DNA of 64,000 nucleotides, taken from Hamadaea tsunoensis DSM 44101 (GTDB lineage Bacteria > Actinomycetota > Actinomycetes > Mycobacteriales > Micromonosporaceae). Numbering within the stretch: position 1 is the stretch's first letter; each line of letters opens with the position of its first letter. Of this stretch, positions 16,379-25,013 are shown one piece after another. The notes under the pieces were generated by a model. It saw nothing but the letters and a program-made list of their open reading frames with translations. It had not been told where the DNA came from and made no database searches. Where the stretch lies: positions 224,824-288,823 of the forward strand of contig NZ_AUAX01000015.1 in NCBI RefSeq assembly GCF_000428945.1. Direction: 5' to 3'. The translations under genes and the position numbers were made by a program.

Positions 16379-16750
16379 GTGGGTGATGTCCTTCCAGGCA
16401 GCGGAGACGGGCAGCCTGCATCACCCGGGTGCGAGGGACGGCGCTCGGCGATGCGGAATGCCATGCATCCGCGATGTGGGAGTCTGCTCACCAGCCGAAT
16501 CGCCGAATAGCGGTCAGTGAGGGCCGTGCGGGACGAGCTTCCTGGATCGTGCTGTTGGTCCGTTGCGTTGGCTGAACCCGCTCGAGATGCCGGGGCTTCC
16601 AGTCCGTAGCTACATTTACCTATCCTCACATTCCCATACATAGATGATTATTCCGAGAATCCTGCCGGTGCTAGCGGCAGGAAGACGGGGATGGTGCGGC
16701 GACCGGTCACCACCGCGGGCGAGGCCCGGCGGCCGTCGCCGCGCGGGCGG
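16379..16750. other. Intergenic, probable promoter of the GSDH-like gene
   Basis: 372 bp with no supportable gene. Bases ~16605-16660 are clearly AT-richer than their surroundings, as expected of a promoter for the minus-strand gene starting at 16378. No clear operator palindrome was found. Confidence 0.4.
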
Positions 16751-17758
16751 TCACTCCTTGGTACTGAAGGCGGCGTCGAAGGACGCCGTCGGCGGGTCGA
16801 ACGCGAGACGGCGTACGAAGGCGAGCGCCTCGGGCGCGCCGAGGAGCCGGTCCATGCCGGCGTCCTCCCACTCGACCGAGATCGGCCCGGTGTAGCCGAT
16901 CGCGTTGAGCGCCCGGAAGGAGTCCTCCCAGGGAACGTCGCCGTGGCCGGTGGAGATGAAGTCCCAGCCGCGTCGCAGGTCGGCCCAGGGAAGGTGGGAC
17001 GACAACCGGCCGCGGCGGCCGTCGCCGGTACGCACCTTGGCGTCTTTGCAGTCGACGTGGTAGATCCGATCGGCGAATTCGAGGATGAAGTTGACGGGGT
17101 CGAGGTCCTGCCAGACGAAGTGCGACGGGTCCCAGTTGAGGCCGAAGGCCGGACGGTGGCCGATCGCGTCGAGGGCCCGGCGGGTGGTCCAGTAGTCGTA
17201 GGCGATCTCGCTGGGGTGGACCTCGTGCGCGAAGCGGACGCCGACCTCGTCGAAGACGTCGAGGATGGGGTTCCAGCGGTCGGCGAAGTCCTGGTACCCG
17301 GCGTCGATCATCGAGGCCGGCACGGGCGGGAACATGGCCAGGGTGTGCCAGATCGAGGAGCCGGTGAACCCGATGACGGTCTGTACGCCGAGCCGCGCAG
17401 CCGCCCGGGCGGTGTCCTTCATCTCCTGGGCGGCGGCCTGGCGGACCGCTTCGGGGTCGCCGGTCCCCCAGATCCGGGCGGGCAGGATGCCTTGGTGGCG
17501 CTCGTCGATCGGATGGTCGCAGACGGCCTGGCCGACAAGATGGTTGGAGATCGCCCAGACCCGCAGGCCGTACTTGTCCAATGTGGCCTTCTTGGCGTCG
17601 ATGTAGGCCGGGTCCGCCAGCGCCTTGTCTACCTCGAAGTGGTCGCCCCAGCAGGCGATCTCCACACCGTCGTAGCCCCAGGACGCGGCCAGCCGGCAGA
17701 CCTCCTCGAACGGCAGGTCCGCCCACTGGCCGGTGAACAGGGTGATGGGTCGAGCCAT
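16751..17758 (-). CDS. Sugar phosphate isomerase/epimerase (xylose isomerase-like TIM barrel)
   Basis: 335 residues starting [20 protein letters not shown]. It has the AP-endonuclease-2/IolE-type TIM barrel: [69 protein letters not shown] and [13 protein letters not shown]. The Glu, Asp/His and Glu residues in these strands are the usual metal ligands. The family interconverts keto- or phospho-sugars or inositol derivatives. The ATG at 17758 has AAGGAAG 5-8 nt upstream. It lies 181 bp downstream of the Gfo/Idh/MocA gene on the same strand; this dehydrogenase-isomerase pairing is common in oxidative sugar pathways. The exact substrate is unknown. Confidence 0.9.
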   Translation of the reverse strand: MARPITLFTGQWADLPFEEVCRLAASWGYDGVEIACWGDHFEVDKALADPAYIDAKKATLDKYGLRVWAISNHLVGQAVCDHPIDERHQGILPARIWGTGDPEAVRQAAAQEMKDTARAAARLGVQTVIGFTGSSIWHTLAMFPPVPASMIDAGYQDFADRWNPILDVFDEVGVRFAHEVHPSEIAYDYWTTRRALDAIGHRPAFGLNWDPSHFVWQDLDPVNFILEFADRIYHVDCKDAKVRTGDGRRGRLSSHLPWADLRRGWDFISTGHGDVPWEDSFRALNAIGYTGPISVEWEDAGMDRLLGAPEALAFVRRLAFDPPTASFDAAFSTKE

Positions 17759-17868
17759 GACACTTCCTTTGCTGTCGTGTGCGGGCGTGATCGGCCGTGG
17801 GATCGTGGGCTGGGCAGGCAGGAGGGGTCGGCGTCCGCTCCCGCCCGCCCAGCGGATGTGAACCGGGG

Positions 17869-17886
17869 CGACGGTGCGCACCGTCG
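17869..17886. promoter_or_regulatory. Perfect 18-bp palindrome, candidate operator
   Basis: CGACGGTGCGCACCGTCG is its own reverse complement. It lies in the 181-bp gap between the Gfo/Idh/MocA stop (17940) and the isomerase start (17758), 111 bp upstream of that start. It could be a regulator site or a short intercistronic hairpin. Confidence 0.5.
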
Positions 17887-17939
17887 ACCGACTCACGTTC
17901 TCCCCGTTGCGTGGATGCCGTCGAGGCCGGCCGGAAGCG

Positions 17940-19154
17940 TTACGGCCGGGACTCCGCGAACACACCCGCGGGAGTGGACACCGGAACCCAGGTGCCGTCG
18001 TCAGCGCTGCGCTGCACGGCATCGAGCACCAGCTGCACCTGGTACGCCTCATCGAACGAGGGGCTGGGCTGGGCCTTGTGTGCGATGGCCTCGACCAGGT
18101 CGCGTACCTGATGGGTGAAGCTGTGCTCGTAGCCGATGATGTGGCCGGGCGGCCACCACGCCGACATGTAGGGATGCTCGGGCTCGGTGACGAGGATGCG
18201 GGTGAACCCCTGCCCCGCCGAGGGCAGCGTCGTGTCGTAGAACTCGAGCTCGTTGAGGCGCTCGAGGTCGAACACCAGCGAGCCGGCCGAGCCGTTGATC
18301 TCGATGCGCAGCCCGTTCTTGCGCCCGGTGGCGAACCGGGTCGCCTCATAGGTGGCGACGGCGCCACCGGACAGCCGGGCCAGGAACAGGGCGGCGTCGT
18401 CGACGGTCACCGGGCCGGTCGCGGCCTGCGTACCGCCGTCGCTGGTGGCGGCCAGGCCGCTCGATTGCGCGGGCAACGGCCGCTGCCGGATGAACGTCTC
18501 GGTCAGCGCGCTGACCCGGGTGATGTGCTGCCCGGTGACGTACTGGGTGAGGTCGACGATGTGCGCGCCGATGTCGCCCAGTGCACCGGATCCGGCGTGT
18601 TCGCGTTGCAGCCGCCACACCAGCGGGAACTGGGGGTCGGTGATCCAGTCCTGCAGGTACACCGCGCGTATGTGCCGGATCTGGCCGAGCTTGCCGTCGC
18701 TGACGAGCCGGCGCATCAGCGCAGCCGCCGGGACGCGCCGGTAGTTGTAGCCGCACATCGCGACCACCCCCCGTTCACCGGCGCGGGCGGCCGCCTCGAC
18801 CATGGCCTCGGCTTCGGCGACGCTGTTGGCCAGCGGCTTCTCGCACAGCACGTGCTTTCCGGCCGCCAGCGCGGCGACCGCGATCTCGGCGTGCGAGTCG
18901 CCCGGCGTACAGATGTCGATCAGGTCGATGTCGGGTCGCTCGACGAGATCGCGCCAGTCGGTGACCGCTTCGTCCCACCCGAGCCGGTCGGCCGCCGCCG
19001 ACACCTTCTGCGGGTCGCGACCGCAGATCGCCGCCATGCGTACCTGAAGAGGCAGGTCGAAGACCCGGTTCGCCGTACGCCACGCCTGGGAGTGGGCGGC
19101 GCCCATGAACGCGTAGCCGACCATGCCGACCCGCAGTACGTCCGTGCCGGACAT
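17940..19154 (-). CDS. Gfo/Idh/MocA family oxidoreductase
   Basis: 404 residues: an N-terminal Rossmann fold ([19 protein letters not shown], then [11 protein letters not shown]) and the family motif [13 protein letters not shown] with the catalytic Lys of EKP near 99, followed by [24 protein letters not shown] and [16 protein letters not shown]. These enzymes oxidise or reduce sugars and inositols with NAD(P). The glycine motif GxxGxxG is altered (GYAFMG), as in some family members. The ATG at 19154 has AAAGGAA upstream. It starts 16 bp beyond the binding-protein gene stop, so it belongs to the transporter operon and probably acts on the imported sugar. Confidence 0.93.
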   Translation of the reverse strand: MSGTDVLRVGMVGYAFMGAAHSQAWRTANRVFDLPLQVRMAAICGRDPQKVSAAADRLGWDEAVTDWRDLVERPDIDLIDICTPGDSHAEIAVAALAAGKHVLCEKPLANSVAEAEAMVEAAARAGERGVVAMCGYNYRRVPAAALMRRLVSDGKLGQIRHIRAVYLQDWITDPQFPLVWRLQREHAGSGALGDIGAHIVDLTQYVTGQHITRVSALTETFIRQRPLPAQSSGLAATSDGGTQAATGPVTVDDAALFLARLSGGAVATYEATRFATGRKNGLRIEINGSAGSLVFDLERLNELEFYDTTLPSAGQGFTRILVTEPEHPYMSAWWPPGHIIGYEHSFTHQVRDLVEAIAHKAQPSPSFDEAYQVQLVLDAVQRSADDGTWVPVSTPAGVFAESRP

Positions 19155-19169
19155 GAGCGGTTTCCTTTC

Positions 19170-20228
19170 TCAGGAGCGGAAGCCCAGGGGCATGTACTGG
19201 TCCACGTTGTCCTTCGTGATGGTCTCCGACTGCAGGATGATCAGCTTGGGTACCTGCAGTTCGGCGAGTTCGCTCATCTTGCGGCCCTGGGCGATGAGGC
19301 GGGCCAGGTTGATGGCCGAGGACGCCATGGTGGGGCTGTAGGTGACGGTGGCCTCCAGCGGTGTGTCGCCGGCCTTGATGTGCTGCATCGCGTCCAGCGA
19401 TCCGGCACCGCCGACCATGAAGAACTCCTTGCGGCCGGCCTGCTGCATGGCCTGCAGGACGCCGACACCCTGGTCGTCGTCGTGGTTCCAGACCGCGTCG
19501 ATGTGCGGGTTGCCCGACAGCAGGTTGGCGGTGACCTCCTGCCCGGAGGCCACGGTGAACCTGGCCGCGATCCGCGGGCCGACCTTGAGCCCGTACAGCG
19601 CGAGCGCGTCGCGGAAGCCCTTGGACCGGTCCTGGGTCAGCTGGAGCTCGTCGATGCCGGGGATCTCGGCGATGACCGGGTTCGTCTTGCCCTTGAGCTT
19701 CTGGCCGATGTAGTGCCCGGCGGCCACGCCCATGCCGTAGTTGTCGCCCTTGATCAGCAGCCGGTACGCCAGCGGGTCGCTGAACTCCCGGTCGAGGTTG
19801 ACCACCGGGATGCCGGCGTCCATGGCCTTGCGGCCGGTGGAGGTCATCTGCGCGCCGTCATGGGGCAGCATGACGATGACGTCGGGCTTCTGGGAGATCA
19901 GCGATTCGACGGCCGGGCGCTGCTCGGTGACGTCCTTGCCGGCGGCTACCGGGACGAAGGTGACCTCGCTGTACTTGCCGGCCTGGGCGGTGGCGTTGGC
20001 GGTGATCGCGGCGATCCAGCCGTGGTCGGCCGCCGGCGCCGAGAAGCCGATCTTGACGGCCTTGCCGGGCGCGGTGTTGTCACCCTGGCTGTTGTTGACG
20101 GTCTGGCTGCCGCTGCCCGAGTCGCCCTTCTTCTCGTTGCTGGTGCAGGCGGCCAGCAGCGCGCCGCCGCCGACCGCGGATCCGATGGCCAGGAGCCGCC
20201 GGCGGGACAGGGCATCTGATACAGACAT
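19170..20228 (-). CDS. Sugar ABC transporter substrate-binding lipoprotein
   Basis: 352 residues. A twin-arginine-like SRRRLLAIGSAVGGGALLAAC leader has its lipobox Cys at 28. A Ser/Gly/Asn linker follows, then a periplasmic-binding-protein type I (ribose/LacI-like) domain: KIGFSAPAADHGWIAAIT, PDVIVMLPHDGAQM, GIPVVNLDREF, IDAVWNHDDDQGVGVLQAM. It binds a monosaccharide, polyol or small glycoside outside the membrane and hands it to the permease. The ATG at 20228 is preceded by GGGAG. A perfect hairpin separates it from the permease gene upstream; the dehydrogenase gene follows after 15 bp. Confidence 0.94.
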   Translation of the reverse strand: MSVSDALSRRRLLAIGSAVGGGALLAACTSNEKKGDSGSGSQTVNNSQGDNTAPGKAVKIGFSAPAADHGWIAAITANATAQAGKYSEVTFVPVAAGKDVTEQRPAVESLISQKPDVIVMLPHDGAQMTSTGRKAMDAGIPVVNLDREFSDPLAYRLLIKGDNYGMGVAAGHYIGQKLKGKTNPVIAEIPGIDELQLTQDRSKGFRDALALYGLKVGPRIAARFTVASGQEVTANLLSGNPHIDAVWNHDDDQGVGVLQAMQQAGRKEFFMVGGAGSLDAMQHIKAGDTPLEATVTYSPTMASSAINLARLIAQGRKMSELAELQVPKLIILQSETITKDNVDQYMPLGFRS

Positions 20229-20260
20229 GGGATCTCCCGAATGTAAGATGTGTTCTCCTC

Positions 20261-20287
20261 CGCGTTCGTCCGCAGTGGACGAACGCG
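20261..20287 (-). promoter_or_regulatory. Intercistronic hairpin before the binding-protein gene
   Basis: An exact 11-bp stem CGCGTTCGTCC / GGACGAACGCG with a 5-nt loop, in the 93-bp gap between the permease stop (20322) and the binding-protein start (20228). It could stop part of the transcripts or protect the 3' part of the mRNA, setting different levels of permease and binding protein. Confidence 0.6.
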
Positions 20288-20321
20288 CTTCGTTGCGGGG
20301 CCTGGTTTTCGCGTCTCCGGG

Positions 20322-21338
20322 CTAGCCGGAGGTACGCCGTCGCAGTGAGCTCACGCGGAACTGCTGGATCAGGACGGCGGCCACGATGATGGCCCCCTTG
20401 ACGATGAGCTGGTACTCCTGCTCGAGGTTGTTGACGATGAACAGGTTGGTGATGCCCTTGAAGATGACGACGCCCAGCAGCGAGCCGACGATGGTCCCCC
20501 GGCCGCCGCTGAGGGCGGTACCGCCGATGATCGCCGCGGCGATGGCGTCGAGCTCGTAGAGGTCGCCGTGGTCGGCCGCGCCGGCACTGGACAGGGAGAC
20601 CACGATGATGGCGGCGATGCCGCAGCACAGGCCCGACAGTGCGTAGAGCAGGACGAGGTGACGGCGGATGTTGATGCCGGCCAGCCGGGCCGCTTCGGGA
20701 TTGCCGCCGATGGCGAAGGTACGCCGTCCGAAGGTGGTCCGGTTGAGCAGGATCCAGCCGAGTACGCCGACGGCGAGCATGATCAGGACGAGGGCCGGGA
20801 TGCCGAGGATCTTGTTGAAGGAGAGCTGGTTGATGAACTGGTTGGCGACGTCGACGCGCTGAGTGAGCTTCCCGGAGATCATCTGCGCCAGGCCGCGGGC
20901 GGCGACGAGCATGGCGAGGGTGGCGATGAACGGCACGAGTCGCCCGTAGGCGATGAGTACGCCGTTGAGCGAGCCCGCGATGACGCCCACGACGACCGCG
21001 GTGAAGATCATGCCGAGGGAGCCGAACTGCTGGGTGGCCACCGTGGTGCACCAGACGCTGGTGAGGGCGACCAGCGCGCCGACCGACAGGTCGATGCCGC
21101 CGCCGATCATCACGAAGGTCATGCCGACGGTGATGACTCCGATGGCCGACGCCTGCGTGAGGATCAGCAGTTCGTTGCGCCACAACCAGTCCAGGTCCAG
21201 GAACAGGTCGGGCCGGGTGATCGCGCCGACGGCGAGGATCGCGATCAGCACCCCCACCAGTCCGAGGTTTCGCTTGACCGGCTCACTCCACTCCCGGCGG
21301 CCGGCCGGGATCGGTGTGGCCTTCTCCAGAACCGTCAT
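20322..21338 (-). CDS. Sugar ABC transporter permease (ribose/xylose type)
   Basis: 338 residues starting MTVLEKATPIPAGRREW, then about nine to ten hydrophobic helices. It has family blocks TVGMTFVMIGGGIDLSVGALVAL, LVPFIATLAMLVAARGLA, FAIGGNPEAARLAGINI and AIAAAIIGGTALSGGRGTIVG (the EAA-like coupling loop). It is an integral inner-membrane channel subunit, probably a homodimer since only one permease gene is present. Its ATG (21338) overlaps the ATPase stop by 4 bp (ATGA, 21335-21338), showing tight coupling. Longer reading to 21623 lies inside the ATPase gene and was rejected. Confidence 0.95.
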   Translation of the reverse strand: MTVLEKATPIPAGRREWSEPVKRNLGLVGVLIAILAVGAITRPDLFLDLDWLWRNELLILTQASAIGVITVGMTFVMIGGGIDLSVGALVALTSVWCTTVATQQFGSLGMIFTAVVVGVIAGSLNGVLIAYGRLVPFIATLAMLVAARGLAQMISGKLTQRVDVANQFINQLSFNKILGIPALVLIMLAVGVLGWILLNRTTFGRRTFAIGGNPEAARLAGINIRRHLVLLYALSGLCCGIAAIIVVSLSSAGAADHGDLYELDAIAAAIIGGTALSGGRGTIVGSLLGVVIFKGITNLFIVNNLEQEYQLIVKGAIIVAAVLIQQFRVSSLRRRTSG

Positions 21339-22888
21339 ACCGCGTTCTCCGTCTCCAGCAACGATCCCGCCATCACCATGTCCAGCACGGTGTGCTCGTC
21401 TAAAGTGGATGCCTCGGCCTCGTGGATGAGGCGGCCCTCCCGCATGACCAGAACCCGGTCGGCCAGTCCCAGCACCTCGGGTACCTCGCTGGAGACCAGC
21501 AGGATGCCGACCCCGTCGGCGACCAGCCGCCGGATGACCTCGTACAGTTCGGCGCGGGCGCCCACGTCCACGCCGCGGGTGGGTTCGTCGAGCAGCAGCA
21601 GCCGGGTGCCGCCCAGCAGCCACCGCCCCACCACCACCTTCTGCTGGTTTCCGCCCGACAGCGTCCGGACGGGGCGCTCGACTCCCGGTGGGCGTACCTG
21701 CAACTCGTCGGCGATGCGTACGGCTGCGGTGCGCTCTCGGCCGTGGGAGGTGAAACCGGCGCTGGCGAAGCGGCCGAACGTCGCCAGGGTGATGTTGCGA
21801 TAGACCGGATCGTCGAGGACCAGCGCCTGGCTCTTGCGTTCCTCCGGGGCCATTCCGAGCCCCTGGCGGACCGCGGCACGCACGTCCCCGGGACGCAGCT
21901 CCTGCCCGGCGACGCGTACCGTGCCGGCTCCGGCGCGCCGGGCCCCGTAGATCGTCTCCAGCAACTCCGACCGCCCGGAGCCGACCAGGCCCGCGATGCC
22001 CACGATCTCTCCCGCGTGGACTTTCAGCGAGACGTCGTGGAACTCGCCGGCCAGGCTCAGCCCTTCCACCGCCAGCAGCTCGGCCCCCGGGCTGTGGTCC
22101 GGGCGGGGCGGGAAGACGTACTCGATCGTGCGGCCGGTCATCTTCGACACCAGTTCCCGGGTCGGGGTGCCCTTGGCGTCCAGGTTCGCCGCCGACGTCC
22201 GGCCGTCCTTGAGGACGGTCACCCGGTCGCCGATGTCGCGGATCTCCTCCAGCCGGTGGGAGATGTAGATGACGGCGATGCCCTGCGCGGTCAGTTCCCG
22301 GATCACCCGGAACAGGTTGGCCACCTCGTCATGGGCCAGGACCGCACTGGGCTCGTCCATGATCAGCAGCCGGGCGTCCATCGACAACGCGCGCGCCATG
22401 CTCACGATCTGCTTGGCCGCCGAGGGCAGCTTGGCCACCTCACGGTCGACCGGTATCTCCCCGTGTCCCAGGCGGGTCAGCACGCCGCGGGCCGCCTCGC
22501 GCATCCGGCCGCGGTGGACGAACCCCAGGCCGGCCGGTTCGCGGCCGAGGAACACGTTGTCGGCCACGCTCAAGCCCTCGACGAGGTCGAGTTCCTGGTA
22601 GATGGTGGCGATCCCGGCCCGCATCGCGGCCTGGGGACGGGCGAAGGACACCTCTTCGCCGAGCCACATGATGCGGCCGGCGTCCGGCCGGTGCGCCCCC
22701 GACAGCACCTTGATCAGCGTCGACTTGCCCGCGCCGTTCTGCCCGAGCAGGCAGTGCACCTCACCGGCCCGCACCTCGAGGTCCACGCCGTCCAGCGCCC
22801 GCACACCGGGGAAGTCCTTGACGATCCCCTGCAGCTCCAGGACCACCTCGGCGGCGGTCCCACGCATCGAGACTTGAACGTCCTTCAC
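21335..22888 (-). CDS. Sugar ABC transporter ATP-binding protein (two nucleotide-binding domains)
   Basis: 517 residues with two ABC domains, as in RbsA/XylG. The first has Walker A GQNGAGKS near 50-57, the second P-loop-like GLVGSGRSE; signatures are LPSAAKQIVSMARAL (degenerate) and LSGGNQQKVVVGRWL; Walker B are LLIMDEPSAVL and LLLLDEPTRGVD. It powers the permease. I chose GTG 22888 because a predicted promoter (TTGACC, 18-nt spacer, TACCTT) would start transcription at or next to it, giving a leaderless message; an ATG seven codons inside is the alternative. It is the first gene of the minus-strand operon and divergent from the ROK regulator. Confidence 0.95.
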   Translation of the reverse strand: MKDVQVSMRGTAAEVVLELQGIVKDFPGVRALDGVDLEVRAGEVHCLLGQNGAGKSTLIKVLSGAHRPDAGRIMWLGEEVSFARPQAAMRAGIATIYQELDLVEGLSVADNVFLGREPAGLGFVHRGRMREAARGVLTRLGHGEIPVDREVAKLPSAAKQIVSMARALSMDARLLIMDEPSAVLAHDEVANLFRVIRELTAQGIAVIYISHRLEEIRDIGDRVTVLKDGRTSAANLDAKGTPTRELVSKMTGRTIEYVFPPRPDHSPGAELLAVEGLSLAGEFHDVSLKVHAGEIVGIAGLVGSGRSELLETIYGARRAGAGTVRVAGQELRPGDVRAAVRQGLGMAPEERKSQALVLDDPVYRNITLATFGRFASAGFTSHGRERTAAVRIADELQVRPPGVERPVRTLSGGNQQKVVVGRWLLGGTRLLLLDEPTRGVDVGARAELYEVIRRLVADGVGILLVSSEVPEVLGLADRVLVMREGRLIHEAEASTLDEHTVLDMVMAGSLLETENAV

Positions 22889-22895
22889 ATGGATG

Positions 22896-22925
22896 AAGGT
22901 AGACTGGACTTCTGTCGACGGTCAA
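22896..22925 (-). promoter_or_regulatory. Predicted promoter of the sugar ABC operon
   Basis: Reading the minus strand: TTGACC (22925-22920), an 18-nt spacer, TACCTT (22901-22896). The expected start point is about 22888-22890, which coincides with the GTG at 22888, so the transcript would be leaderless. Consensus matching by eye. Confidence 0.5.
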
Positions 22926-22937
22926 GCAAAACTTTGC
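22926..22937. promoter_or_regulatory. Short palindrome next to the ABC operon promoter
   Basis: GCAAAACTTTGC has 5-bp inverted arms (GCAAA/TTTGC) around AC and directly abuts the predicted -35 box of the ABC operon, within the 96-bp gap shared with the ROK gene. It is a candidate ROK or LacI-type operator. Confidence 0.45.
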
Positions 22938-22984
22938 AGATTGGCGACGATCGTGTTACGAGCTCGGCACATAAGGTTGCAACT

Positions 22985-24256
22985 ATGATCGCTAGCCGCC
23001 CAGAAGTCGGCTCGGGTACCGGTATGTTCCGGAAACCTTTGTGGTTCACTGGTCCAATGGAGGAGCTGTTGAAGTTCGCGCCCCGGCCGACCGGCGCCGG
23101 CGAGATGTTCCAGCTGCTCCGGGACGGGCAACCGCGGACCCGCGCCGACCTCGCCGCCATCACCGGGCAGGCCCGCTCCACCATCGCCGCCCGGCTGGAC
23201 CTGCTCGTGTCCGCCGGACTCATCGGACCGGCGGGCGAGGCCAACTCGACCGGCGGCCGCCCCCCGGCGACCTTCGCCTTCCGGCCCAACGCCAAGATCG
23301 TCCTAGCCGTCGAGGTCGGCGTGGCGTACGCCCACGTCGCCGTCACCGACCTCGCCGCGACGATCCTCGCCGAAACCGAGGAGCCGCTGGCGATCACCGA
23401 CGGGCCGCAGATCGTGCTGTCGCTGATCGCCGAGAGCGCCAAGAAGCTGATCGCCCTCGCCGGCCGCTCGCTGGACGAGCTGGCGAGTGTGGGCGTGGGC
23501 CTGCCCGGGCCGGTCGACTACCTGACCGGGCGGCCGATCAGCCCGCCCATCATGGCCGCCTGGGACGACGCCGACGTGCCCGGCATCCTGCAGCGCCTGC
23601 TCGGGCCGCCCGTGCTGGTCGACAAGGACGTCAACCTGATGGCGCTGGGCGAACATCGCCGGGCCTGGCCGGACACCGCCGACATGATCTTCGTCAACGT
23701 GGCGAACAACATCGGCTCCGGCATCATCTCCGACGGCGAACTACGCCGCGGAGCGCAGGGAGCCGCCGGCGACATCGGCCATATCCCGGTACCCAACGCC
23801 GCCGGGCTGCTCTGCCGGTGCGGCAACGTCGGCTGCCTGGAGGCCATCGCCAGCGGCAATGCCATCGCCGCTTCGCTGCAGGCGCGCGGCCTGGACACAG
23901 CCGACATCGGCGACGTCGTCGCCCTCGTACGCTCCGGCGACGTCGCCGCCAGCCAAGCCGTCCGCCAGGCCGGCCGAGAGATCGGCACCGTCGTCGCGTC
24001 GTGCGTCAGCATCCTCAATCCGGCCCTCATTGTCATCGGAGGGGTGGTCGCCACCGCCAGCGAGCACCTGATCGCGGGCATCCGGGAGTCGGTCTACCAG
24101 AGCTCCCTTCCCCGCGCGACCGAACATCTGCGGATCGCCACCTCCCGCAACACGTCGCAGGTCGGTATTCTCGGCGCCAGCGTGATGGCGGCCGAACATG
24201 TGCTCTCACCACGCGCGATCGACGCGCTCATCCCCATGCCGGCCGATGGGCGCTAA
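22985..24256 (+). CDS. ROK family transcriptional regulator
   Basis: 423 residues from ATG 22985, which has AAGG 8 nt upstream; Mets at 23024 and 23057 are alternatives and would lose only unconserved residues. An N-terminal winged helix (~38-95; RADLAAITGQARSTIAARLDLL) is followed by a ROK sugar-kinase-like domain: VGVGLPGPVDYLTG, VLVDKDVNLMALGEHR, ANNIGSGIISDGELRRGA, GDIGHIPV, and the zinc motif CRCGNVGCLEA. ROK regulators repress sugar operons and release DNA on binding the sugar. It is divergent from the ABC operon across 96 bp containing a palindrome, and the ThuA gene follows after 45 bp, so it probably controls the island. Confidence 0.92.
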   Translation: MIASRPEVGSGTGMFRKPLWFTGPMEELLKFAPRPTGAGEMFQLLRDGQPRTRADLAAITGQARSTIAARLDLLVSAGLIGPAGEANSTGGRPPATFAFRPNAKIVLAVEVGVAYAHVAVTDLAATILAETEEPLAITDGPQIVLSLIAESAKKLIALAGRSLDELASVGVGLPGPVDYLTGRPISPPIMAAWDDADVPGILQRLLGPPVLVDKDVNLMALGEHRRAWPDTADMIFVNVANNIGSGIISDGELRRGAQGAAGDIGHIPVPNAAGLLCRCGNVGCLEAIASGNAIAASLQARGLDTADIGDVVALVRSGDVAASQAVRQAGREIGTVVASCVSILNPALIVIGGVVATASEHLIAGIRESVYQSSLPRATEHLRIATSRNTSQVGILGASVMAAEHVLSPRAIDALIPMPADGR

Positions 24257-24301
24257 GGTCGTCGCCAAGCCCTGTCGGCAACGCGCGTGAGAGGAGATCC
24301 G

Positions 24302-24967
24302 ATGTCTCTGCGGATTCGTCGAGCCTTGGTCGTCCGTGGCGGCTGGGAGGGCCACATTCCCGTCGAGGCCACGGACATGTTCATCCCGTACCTCAAGGAG
24401 GCCGGGTTCGACGTCACCGTGGAAGACTCGCTGGAGTCCTACGCCGACACCGAATTCATGGCCGGCATCGACCTGATCGTCCAGTGCTGGACCATGGGCG
24501 AGATCCTCCCCGACGAGATGCGCGGCCTGCGCGAGGCGGTCGCCGCCGGCACCGGATTCGCCGGCTGGCACGGCGGCATCGTGGACTCGTTCCGCATGGC
24601 GACCGACTATCTCCAGATGGTGGGCGGGCAGTTCGCCGCGCACCCCGGTGACCTTCGCCCGCACACCGTGGAAGTCGTGCCCGAGAAGGCGGACCATCCC
24701 ATCGTCGCCGGCGTCGGCACGATCCCGCTGAACTCCGAGCAGTACTGGATGCTCACCGACGCCAACAGCGAGGTACTGGCCACCACGACCATCCACCCCA
24801 CCGACGGCGATCCCTGGACCGAGCCGATCGTCTCGCCTGCCGTGTGGACCCGCCCCTGGGGGCAGGGCAAGGTGTTCGTCTGCACGCCCGGCCACCAACT
24901 GGCCGACCTCGCCACCCCGGCCATCCGCACGATCATCAACCGCGGAATGGTCTGGGCCGCCCGCTGA
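24302..24967 (+). CDS. Cytoplasmic ThuA domain protein
   Basis: 221 residues starting MSLRIRRALVVRGGWEGH, with no signal peptide. ThuA fold: GFDVTVEDSLESYAD, IDLIVQCWTMGEI, GTGFAGWHGGIVDSFR, GQFAAHPGDLRPHTVE and QGKVFVCTPGHQLADL. ThuA proteins were first linked to trehalose/sucrose use and recent work ties the pathway to 3-keto sugars (from memory). The ATG at 24302 has GAGAGGAG 6 nt upstream. It is co-directional with the ROK gene 45 bp away and convergent with LysR. Together with the secreted ThuA protein at 12275-13435 it gives the island one outer and one inner ThuA protein. Confidence 0.93.
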   Translation: MSLRIRRALVVRGGWEGHIPVEATDMFIPYLKEAGFDVTVEDSLESYADTEFMAGIDLIVQCWTMGEILPDEMRGLREAVAAGTGFAGWHGGIVDSFRMATDYLQMVGGQFAAHPGDLRPHTVEVVPEKADHPIVAGVGTIPLNSEQYWMLTDANSEVLATTTIHPTDGDPWTEPIVSPAVWTRPWGQGKVFVCTPGHQLADLATPAIRTIINRGMVWAAR

Positions 24968-25013
24968 TCCTTGCGGCACGAGAGGCGTACGCCGAGATCC
25001 GGCGATGACCTGC

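Noticed and set aside
14285..16510. 741-codon plus-strand open frame opposite the GSDH-like gene, plus similar long frames at 17874-20219, 34339-36672 and minus 48837-51410
   Set aside because: These are antisense shadows of clearly recognised genes. High G+C removes stop codons, and the translations are Arg/Gly/Val-rich with no family motifs.
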